A stretch of DNA of 64,000 bases from positions 124,001-188,000 of the forward strand of contig JANBVO010000048.1 of NCBI GenBank assembly GCA_030052745.1. Direction: 5' to 3'. Below, piece after piece: positions 56,044 to 64,000 of this stretch; positions within the stretch are counted from its first letter, which is position 1; each line of letters begins with the position of its first letter. The notes under the pieces are model-generated. The model had not been told where the DNA came from and did not search any database. It saw only the letters and a list, made by a program, of their open reading frames with translations. This stretch comes from Pleurostoma richardsiae (Eukaryota > Ascomycota > Sordariomycetes > Calosphaeriales > Pleurostomataceae). Position numbers and translations under genes: made by a program.

Positions 56044-58112
56044 CTATTTATCCAAGTGTGCTACCCGCACAAATACCGGCATCCATTCCAGGGGGGCGTC
56101 GACCTCCACCGTCTGGGCGCCGTTGAAGACCGCGTTGTCTGCAAGTGACTTCCACACCTCTCCGGCTGGAAGAGCTGGCAGATACACTTCGAGCCGCCTC
56201 CTTGCTGGCTCCAGCACGGGGCAGCAGAGGTACTTGTAGCCGTACATGTACTCGTGGCTGATCTCCCAGCTCTGCTTGTCGCCAGGGAACTCGTAGAAGA
56301 GCGGCCGCATCACCGGGCTACCCTTTTCGTGTGCCGCCTTCATGAGCTCCCGCGTATACTCCCTCAGCTCCTCGCGCATCTGCAAATACTTGCGGCAGAT
56401 CTCGTACACTTCGGGCCCGTAAGACCACACCTCATTCGGCGCTCCGCTGACGCATGACAGGCCACCTGCTGTGCCGCTCTGCTGCGGATGCGGCTCCCGG
56501 TCGCCATGGAGTCGCATGACGGGACAGAACGTGCCCCATTGGAACCAGCGTACGAACAGCTCGCGGAAGTCCTCCTTGCCGGGGTCTCCCCCGTGGAAGC
56601 CGCCAATGTCCGTCGTCCACCAGGGCAGGCCCGCGATGCTCATGTTCAACCCTGCGGCTAGCTGATTGCGCAGGCTTGACCACGACGACGCAATATCGCC
56701 GCTCCATACCAGGGCGCCGTACTTCTGGCTGCCAGCCCAGGCGCAGCGGAGGAGGTTGACGATGTTCGTCTGGCCCTCCTTCTCCATTCCCTCGTAGAAG
56801 GCACGCGCGTAGTCGCGCGGGTATAGGTTCCCAATGCTGAGGTTCGAGCCGAGGTGATAGCGGTAGTTGTCGAAATCGTACACCGAGTACTCAGGCTCCG
56901 CCTCATCGAGCCAGAAAACCTTGATGCCTCTTGAGTAGTAGTTCTGCCTGACCTTGTCCCACACATAGTCTCGAGCGCCGGGGTTTGTTGCATCGAAATG
57001 AATAGTCTCGCCCTCGTAGTCCAGGCCCGTCCGGACGCCGCGGTCCGTTCGGATGAGGTAGCCGTTCTCGAGCATTTCTGCGAAGTTCTCGGATCGCTTG
57101 TCGACGGTCGGCCAGATGGAGACCATCAGTTCGACGTTCAAGTCCTTCAGCTCCTTCACCATCGAGTCTATCCTCTGCACGTCAGCTGGAAGCCACAGTG
57201 CCACTGCCATGGGTGCGTTGTTGCGGGCTCACCTGGATCGGGCCAGTAAACGGGGTCGAATTTCCATTCGCCTTGTTTTGGCCAGTGGAAGAAGTCGATG
57301 ACAATGAGGTCGATAGGCAGGTTCCGGCGCCTGTACTCTCGCGCCACCTCAAGGAGCTCCTCCTGAGTCTGATAGCGGAGCTTACACTGCCAGAACCCCA
57401 GGCCGTACTCAGGCATCATGGGGACCTTTCCAGTAGCGTCGGCGTAGGCCTCCTCTATCTCGGCGGGAGTATCGCCGGCGACCACCCAGTAGTCCAAACT
57501 CTTCGTTGAGTACGCTTCGAAGCTCATGACATTCTTGCCCAGTACAGCACGTCCGATAGCCGGATTATTCCACAAGAAGCCGTAACCCAGCGATGAAAGC
57601 GCAAAGGGCACGCTGGCCTGCGAGTTACGATGTGCAAGCTCAAGGTCGTGGCCCTTGAGGTCCAAGTATGGCTGCTGGTACTGCCCCATGCCAAAGATCT
57701 TCTCGTCTGGATCAAGGCTCTCGAAACGCGCCGTCAGGTGGTAGTCGCCGCCCAGGATCGGCTTGAATTCGCGTGCGTCAACTTCGATGGCACTGCACTT
57801 GGGATCCAGGACGTCTCGGCGGTTGCGCACATATTCCTCGAGCAAGAGCTTGCCCTTGGAGTTCCGAATGCTCAACTTCCCACGCCTCGTGACGGTCGCC
57901 GTGATTTTCCCGTTGTCCAGACACGCAGAGTCGTCAGAAAGCGTGATCTGCGCCTTGACCGGCGGCGCTGGCTGCTGCAACGCCCAGTCCTCGGCTGGCA
58001 TGGAGGCCGTCTTTGTCGCCCGCACACGGATCGCGTTGGCACCCCAGGGTTCTATCCATAGTTGCTCAGCGTCGTACCTGTATACCAGGCGGTTTGATTG
58101 TACGTAGTACAT
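56044..58112 (-). CDS. GH31 alpha-xylosidase, without signal peptide
   Basis: Exons 57233-58112 and 56044-57185 (47-bp intron) give 673 codons. The GH31 nucleophile is D387 in KVFWLDEAEPEY, the WxDEAEPE form typical of alpha-xylosidases of the YicI type rather than the WIDMNE form of alpha-glucosidases. The acid/base is D457 in VWSGDIASSW. Other family marks are FGMGQYQQPYLDLKG, FWQCKLRYQTQEE, GLPWWTTDIGGF and FCPVMRLHGDR. There is no signal peptide, so the enzyme should act inside the cell, releasing xylose from alpha-xylosides such as isoprimeverose after uptake. The neighbouring transporter and dual-finger regulator fit a small xyloglucan-oligosaccharide module. Confidence 0.92.
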
Positions 58113-58693
58113 TCTGAGCCTCGGGGTTGGGTGGCTGTCGCAGAAAGACGTGTCACCCCAATCGAAGAACTAAGTATCTACAGATTTCTTTTGGGGATCT
58201 GGCGGGAGCTGTCTGAAAGAAACTACTCCAGCTTACATGAAAGTCATGAAGACCATTCCGAGAGACCTTGAATCAAACATGACGTGGGAGGGCTGTTTGG
58301 ATGAAAGGGTCCGGCGCCTCGTTGTCCATCATCCCACCGGAAGCCCCGTCGGGAGCCAATTTTACTCGGGGCCGACTGCTAGGCTCCTCCACGGTGGAGA
58401 GCCGCCGTCGAGAGACCATGACCGCCCGACTGACGGGATACGACAGCAACGGGTCGAACACCTGCTCCACAAGTAGTCAGATGATTGTCTGGAGGGACAG
58501 ATTCCTTGAGCTAAGTAAGCAATCAACTGAACGCTGACGAAAGACTGCATGGAAATGCTCCGGTGGGTGAACCGTGGGTCGGAAGACGATCCTTTGGCGT
58601 GCCGAGAGGTCTACACGGCTTAGAGAACAATTGCGCTTCGTAATTAACCGCCGCTATGCTACTGCTAATGACTTCCTGGTGATCCAAACCGCG
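58113..58693. other. Intergenic, promoter of alpha-xylosidase
   Basis: 581 bp between the alpha-xylosidase start and the lectin 3' end. It has one short palindrome, CTCCACGGTGGAG (58387-58399). Open frames there (up to 79 codons) show no domain. Confidence 0.45.
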
Positions 58694-60340
58694 TTAACTG
58701 ACTTCCAGATACTCCGTGGTCAGGCTCCCTCCAGCGTCAGTCCAGTTCCCCAGCCCTGCCCACGACGTCACCGACGTAGTCGTCTCCCACGATGTGAACC
58801 TCAACTCGTTATCCGACCCAATCACCGCAATCCCCGTGATATTCGGCGAACCCCCGACAATCTCGTAGTTGAACACCAGCGGCGCGCTGTTCCCCCGTAC
58901 GTCCAGGTCCTCCCAGTCATCGGTCCACGACGAGCCGACGAGCACCCTATGCTTGATCGAGTCGTCGGTCCCCAGGGCGACGACGTCGATGCGCACGGGA
59001 TCGAGCCCCGTCAGGGCCGCGCTGGGCACGCTCTGGAAGGTGCCGTTGAGCGACTCCATCGACGAGCTCGAGGCTCCCGTGCCGTTGATCCACGTCAAGT
59101 GGTGCATGGCCTTGTCCTCGCCGATGCCGAAGAAGTCGAACCGCTCAAACCCCACCATCACCACCACGGGGTCCGCCACGAAGCTGCCGCCCCAGTTCTC
59201 CCAGTCCTGCCACCCGCCGTCCAGCAGATACTCGCGGTGGTTCAGCGCGCCGTCGGTGTCGTAGATGAGCAGGTTGTGCACCGTCTCGGCGCTGTCGCCG
59301 CGGCAGACGAGCGCCGGCGCCGACGACGACGCCACGCCACCCATGCTGGCGTCCCAGGCCGTCCCCGCCCCGGGCGCCGCAAAGTTGCCCACGTCGCCCC
59401 GCCACCAGTCGTGCACCACCTGGCGGCTGGACGCGTCGACGACCCACTGCTCCAGCTGGCCCGGCATGACCCCGGCCGACGCGTTGCTGGGGTCGTTGAG
59501 CGTGTTGTCCAGCACGCACAGCGACACGGAGCTGGCGCTGTGCTCCAGCATGTCGACCCACGTCGAGTTCCACTCCCCGTCCTGGTAGCCCAGCGTGAGC
59601 ACGTTCCGCGAGCTCCCGGAACCCAGGGTGAAGACGTTCATCCAGCTGGGGGCCCAGGACATGGCGGTCGGCTGCGACGAGAAGGGTCCACCGGGCAGGC
59701 TCGTCCACTCGGTGGTCCAGGAAGAGCCCGTGCCCGCGCGGTACTGTATGCGGTTGGACTGATCGCGGGCGAAGACGAAGAGGCTCGAGTCTTGGGCGGC
59801 AGCTGCGAGGATCTGCGGGCAGACGGTGTCGCGGCACGAGCTGGCGTGTTTCTTCGAGCTTGTCTGGCTTAGCATCTGCTTGGTCTCGGGGGAGCGAGGA
59901 TGTTAGGCTTACCCGTGCTTCACCACCAGCCCGACAACACACCCAACTACCACCGCGATGATGACCACGGCCGCGACTATTGCCACGCCGATCCATAACC
60001 ACTTCTTCCGGATCCTACCAGTTCCCGCTGTGCCTCGACTCCTGTCCGGCGGCTCGATTTCGACCGGCAACTGAGGCGCAAACTGCTTGTTCGGGGTATC
60101 GTACTCGGGCGCGACTGGCTCTAGGTTTGAGTAGGGCAACGGCGCCGGATTGTGTACCTCGGGGGCATCCTCGTACGCCCTGGGCGCCTCCACTGAAGTG
60201 ATGGGCTCCAAGGTAGAGTACAAAGCTGCGTGTTGGTTCGGCGCATCGGGAGCGCGCGACCATTGCATATCCGGCTCGTGGACCTCGGAGCCCTGCTGAT
60301 CAGGGACCGAATCGCCGCTTTTCAGCCATCGCGGTGTCAT
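58694..60340 (-). CDS. Membrane-anchored fucose-lectin-like beta-propeller protein
   Basis: Exons 59913-60340 and 58694-59840 give 524 codons. The 72-bp intron contains an ATG and would otherwise make the second exon look like a gene of its own. The N-terminal 110 residues are Pro-rich with two related segments (YSTLEP and YSNLEP), followed by a basic stop (RIRKKW) and one helix (about 114-140): a type II membrane protein with cytoplasmic N-terminus. The outside part begins with CRDTVCPQILAAAA and shows several repeats of the type ALVCRGDSAE...LLIYDTDGAL..REY and W..W..L.G, as in fungal fucose-specific lectin propellers. It probably binds glycans at the cell surface. Sugar specificity is unproven. 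Confidence 0.8.
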
Positions 60341-61198
60341 GACGTTCGGAAGACCGACAGCCTGCTGGAACTCTTACACCACACTCTTGGTCTGCGGGCT
60401 CTCTGCTCAGGAAGCCATGAACGCGAAAGAAGAGAATTTGAAGAGGAAACGAGCGTGTCTGTCTGGGGGCCTCGCTGGGATAACAACACCACTTTGTGTC
60501 TGATCATTTCCATGCAGCTTCCTTCGCTCGTCACCAGATAAGAGAGAGCGGCTCGAGCCAATTGGCAGCACGATGTCGGCAAGCGAGCCCAATGGACCGC
60601 CCTGTCTCGTCGCCGCTCAGGAGGAAGGATTTCGCGGCTGAGGCCGCGATGGGGCGGTGCTTAGCATATGTCGGGGGCCTGATAGGTTGGAGCTTTCGGC
60701 GCGAAACATCCCGGTCAGTCCTATCATCTCTCCTGAAAGGTATTGGCCAGGTCCCTCCTGATATACAGGTGACTGCTCGTTTAAGCTTGTGGCTCCTCCC
60801 AGGCCATGCAGCAGGGTGGGACAGCCAGGTGGTCTGACGTGCCGCATCCAGGACACCTCGGCGCTCGCACCGCGCGAGAGCGGCGACCCAGGCAGACAGG
60901 GTCTCAGCGCGCTGGCGAGGACTAACGTCAGCCCATGAAGCCTGTGGGTCACAGCCATCCCGCACTGTTTCTTGGATATCCCTCGGAAAGACATCCTCGA
61001 TCATAGTCAAAAATACCAGAGGGAGTCGATTCTGGTCCGCTCTTGAACCTCTGTCCGCGCTGCGCATGTCCGGGATGACTCCACGGAATAGTAGATCAGC
61101 TGCTGAGGCTACCGGAAACAGTCCAGACGCGTATTGTAGTGCGAGCTGGAACCTCGGCGGCGCAGGTCGGCAGTGACAGAACTTCTAGTGAGAGGGTG
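60341..61198. other. Intergenic, no gene recognised
   Basis: 858 bp. A 178-codon minus-strand open frame (60531-61067) overlaps a second 125-codon frame on the same strand. Neither has a domain or splice support, and composition does not favour either. Confidence 0.45.
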
Positions 61199-63090
61199 TC
61201 AAGACCAATTCAGCGACCACCCCCGACCTCTCAACACTTTCTCCCAGGCAAAAGCACGTCCGCCTGGTTCATCCCCAGATTGAGCCCCAAGGTCACCGTC
61301 TTGGAGGTCAAGCTGCTTCCAGACACTCTCGATCAGCTCCAGCATGGGCGGCGCTACACTCCTCAGGTTATCGGTAGTTTCTGCTAACGTCTGGAACGTC
61401 GTCATGATTGTTGCGCGCTTTGCGTCTTCCACAATGTGGCAAGCGCCGATAAAATAAGGCCACAGGAAGACGGAGTGCCCCTGCACAACTTTGGGGTGCT
61501 TGGATACCTGTGGGAGTGACGACATGATGGCAGAGGCGCATTCTTGGATGCGGCTGGTCTGCCTCGAGTCCGTATCGCATTGGAGGTATTGAAAGAGGAG
61601 GATTGCTGCTTGCCGGAACGCTTCTGCGATGTCTAGGCTCATGGTGCTCGACTCTGCGCGCGGAGATTCTTCTGTCTTCTGACTTTTCATTTGCCCTCCC
61701 TCGGCCGTACCGCATTTGGGCGAAGTCGTGGGTGCCAGTTGGACCAGTCTCGTGAGGCGCTCCCGCATCTCCCACGTCGTGCCCTGTCCTTCTCGTGGGG
61801 AGTCACGATGCCGAATTCGCTCGATAATATCAAGGAGGATGTCCAGAAGCTCATTGGAGCATCCTGCAAAAGAATTGATCTCCCAGGCCGGTCTTACCGT
61901 CCGCAAGAGCCAATATCGCCCACCGCTTAAGAGTGCTTCGCCTTCCGTCGAGTCGGCTATGGTCGCGTAGGACAGGACGCTCTGGGCCGCCAGGTGGTGA
62001 CCGAGGAAGGAAGATATTGCTTGATCGCACTGCGGAGACCCGAGCGTGGTTGTCAGCTCCAAGATCTTTCGCGCCCCGTGCAAGTGGACAGTCCAGCCGC
62101 TCTGGGTCTTGCGACTCAGGCTCTCGCGGAAACGCGTATTGAAGTAGTCGAAGAAGCACAGCATCAAAATCGCTCCCAGGATCTCTGTTTTGGTGGCGAC
62201 CATTGTCGAGATCTGCCCACTGCTCAGAAAGGCGATCTGCCGGTGCAACGACCTGAGACAGGATCCGCGGTGTTTGAGCGCCGCCTCGGAATAGGACGAG
62301 TGATGATGACGGATCTGGTTCGCCGCCGCCGCCAGGCACGACTGGAGGACTAGTTGAGAATGGAACGAGATCTGGATGATGACTCGCCGGTAGGGGTTCG
62401 AGTTGCCGTCCAGCAAGGCACATTTTGTGCACATGTTGTTTGCATCTGTTACGTTAAGATTATATTAGACGGCAACATCTCAGCAGCGCACAAAGACACA
62501 CCTACAGTAGCTGAATATGAACCTGTCGATGTGAGGCACACGGGAAGGAGGGTATTTAGGTGATATCGACGGTTGGTGATGTAACAACGGCAGCGTGGCC
62601 TTCCGCAGCTGTCGAGATGCCGGCCGTCCCAGCGGGACTGTATCTCGCGTTTCCTGAGTTGATCCGCCTGCGAGGATTCGGAAATCATCATAGGTGGTGT
62701 TGAGGAACATAGCCTGATGCAAAGCGGCGATGCAGGTCGACAGCTGCCTCTGCATCAACGGGGGCTGCTCGTCCTCAACCTTACACCTAGCAGCCCTGCC
62801 TGGCCCGGTCCAGTTGATCTTGAGACCGTACTCGCATGCTCTGCCGCCGTCTCGGCACCGCCGGCACCTTGGGCGTTCCTCTGCGGGGTTTCTGGGTCAG
62901 TAGCAGTTCCTGAGGAGTGAGTTTCCACTCATCTTACCGCCGCATTTGACTGCGATATCGGGGCAGTTAATACAGAGTGGCCAAGAAACGCTCTCCGGGG
63001 GCTGTAGCACTTACCCTTGCGATCACGACACGTCAGACAGCCAGTTCGGGTGCGAGGGGTCTTTGTCCGGCCGTAGAAGTTCCTCGTCAT
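61199..63090 (-). CDS. Zn2Cys6 transcription factor
   Basis: Exons 63015-63090, 62938-62949 (12 nt), 62506-62880 and 61199-62445 (introns 65, 57 and 60 bp) give 569 codons. The binuclear zinc cluster is complete only after splicing: C18, C21, C28, C35, C38 and C45, with C28 encoded by the 12-nt microexon. The remainder (FSYYANNMCTKCALLDGNSNPYRRV, FHSQLVLQSCLAAAANQIRH, a long helical body) fits the second type of fungal-specific transcription factor domain. It is a nuclear DNA-binding regulator. Its targets are unknown; neighbours are a lectin and an ACS-family permease. Skipping the microexon keeps the frame but deletes one metal-binding Cys. Confidence 0.9.
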
Positions 63091-63544
63091 CGCTTCGACC
63101 GCCTGGGTTTGATGAGGGATTCGGGGTCAGAATAGGCGAGATACCGGCTGGCGTGACCCGGGGTTCTTAAGTAGGGGCTTTTATCAGCAATGTGGGGATT
63201 CCTCCTGCATACGGAGCACGCTAAGTTCATGTTGACTAGTAGATGATCTCCGTGATAGCGCAGTTATCATCTTGGCGGGCACGCGGGGACAGGGGCTAAG
63301 ACGGGCAGGCCTGCACAAGTTCTTTTTCGAGGCCCAGCTTTCTCCGTACGCTGGTTGGTGTGAGGGAGTACTGCCAATGCAAGTCAAGAATACGAGTCTG
63401 AAGGCGTGGTCCATCTCACAGGAAGAATTGGCTTTTCAGCAACGTGTGCTTCGTTGATAACTGTGACTCTGGTACTCTTGAATACCACTACCTATCTTGA
63501 TCAAGAGGATTACCTATCGGGCGGTAAGATTTGTTTCCGCTGTA
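63091..63544. promoter_or_regulatory. Promoter of the Zn2Cys6 regulator / 3' flank of permease
   Basis: 454 bp between two minus-strand genes. Nothing specific recognised. Confidence 0.45.
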
Positions 63545-64000
63545 TCAAGTAGCGTATCTGAACAGAGGGCTCCGATCACCCATATCCGCCAGATCTTCTT
63601 CGGTGTAAGCTGCTGCGATCTCTTCTATAGACAACCGATCCCTCTGGGCGTTGATGCGCTTCAGAATCGCCCAGTATATAACGGGCCAGATCACTCCAAT
63701 CACGACAAGCATTCCCAGGCATATACCAAACCCGATCGAGTACACAGGTGCCTCCCGCGCGAGGAAGATGTTAGACCCAACAATCTAACGCGGTTAGTTT
63801 GTACAGGACAAGGCGGCAGTAGGGGGTTAGACTTACGCCGCCGAGCTGGCCGATCGACACCATGATGGCCATGCTGACTCCGCGCTTCATGTCTCCAGCC
63901 TGGTTGAGGGCAATCCAGGCCATTGTCGCGGGGGACAAGCACTGGAGACCAGCAGCCATGAAGAATATGCCGAGATACGTCACACCCGGGACGGATGAGT
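63545..64000 (-). CDS. MFS permease, ACS (allantoate permease) family, C-terminal part
   Basis: Two exons, 63837 to beyond the window edge and 63545-63784, with a 52-bp intron in phase 0. The translated part has two to three membrane helices, with GVTYLGIFFMAAGLQCLSPATMAWIALNQAGDMKRG and VSIGQLGGIVGSNIFLAREAP, as in the last third of Dal5-like permeases. The tail is charged and cytoplasmic. It imports small organic anions with protons. The substrate is unknown and the N-terminal two thirds lie outside the window. Confidence 0.82.

Noticed and set aside
57353-57360. GGAGCTCC copy as a further regulatory site
   Set aside because: It lies inside the coding exon of the alpha-xylosidase and is probably chance.
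60531-61067. 178-codon minus-strand open frame
   Set aside because: No domain, no signal, no splice support, and another frame on the same strand is open over the same stretch.
1-64000. Transposons, RIP-mutated repeats or CRISPR arrays
   Set aside because: No transposase or reverse-transcriptase motif, no long terminal repeat, no strongly AT-biased repeat and no spaced repeat array was seen; CRISPR is not expected in a fungal genome.

Overview
The window is nuclear DNA of a filamentous ascomycete (Pezizomycotina). Genes on both strands carry many short GT-AG introns (mostly 45-70 bp) with CTAAC/CTGAC-like branch sites. The families present (HET domain, Pth11-like receptor, Zn2Cys6 and C2H2 regulators, fungal MFS permeases, secreted lectin and phospholipase C) fit that group. 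The genus cannot be read from the sequence. I see no tRNA, rRNA, transposon, PKS or NRPS. I rebuilt exon structures by hand for 24 genes, and the joined exons add up to whole reading frames in all but one (the PDI-like gene), whose active-site exon stays unresolved.

Layout. 1-13.8 kb holds extracellular, ER and membrane functions: a gene end at the left edge, a small ricin-B lectin, a membrane-anchored multicopper oxidase divergent from a phospholipase C, a PDI-like gene divergent from a prolyl 4-hydroxylase, a COX14-like protein and a BAHD-type acyltransferase. 15-19.5 kb holds a Pth11-like receptor and a HET protein with an N-terminal membrane domain. 19.8-41.4 kb is the most interesting part: an NAD(P)-dependent reductase, two paralogous eEF1B-gamma-type GSTs, a C2H2 regulator, an ACS-family permease, a 2-oxoglutarate/Fe(II) oxygenase, a full-length 5-oxoprolinase, an aspartate-type aminotransferase, a DapA/GaaC-type aldolase and a beta-hydroxyacid dehydrogenase. 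Nearly every promoter here contains the palindrome GGAGCTCC, several times with a GATA-factor site 1-4 bp away. Nine exact copies lie in non-coding DNA between 21.1 and 46.5 kb, none in the first 21 kb, and the only other copy is inside a coding exon at 57.4 kb.

41.6-58.1 kb looks like a sugar module: an L-arabinitol 4-dehydrogenase-like enzyme, an SDR, two MFS sugar transporters, a regulator with both C2H2 and Zn2Cys6 fingers, and a GH31 alpha-xylosidase without a signal peptide. 58.7-64 kb holds a membrane-anchored fucose-lectin-like propeller, a Zn2Cys6 regulator with a 12-nt microexon inside its metal-binding motif, and the 3' end of an ACS-family permease.

Main hypothesis: the 19.8-41.4 kb block is a co-regulated, nitrogen-responsive catabolic cluster for 5-oxoproline-type (pyroglutamyl or gamma-glutamyl) compounds. 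Uptake, hydroxylation, ring opening, transamination, retro-aldol cleavage and reduction of the resulting oxo-acid could be done by genes that share one cis-element. The families and the shared motif are visible in the sequence. The pathway itself is inference.
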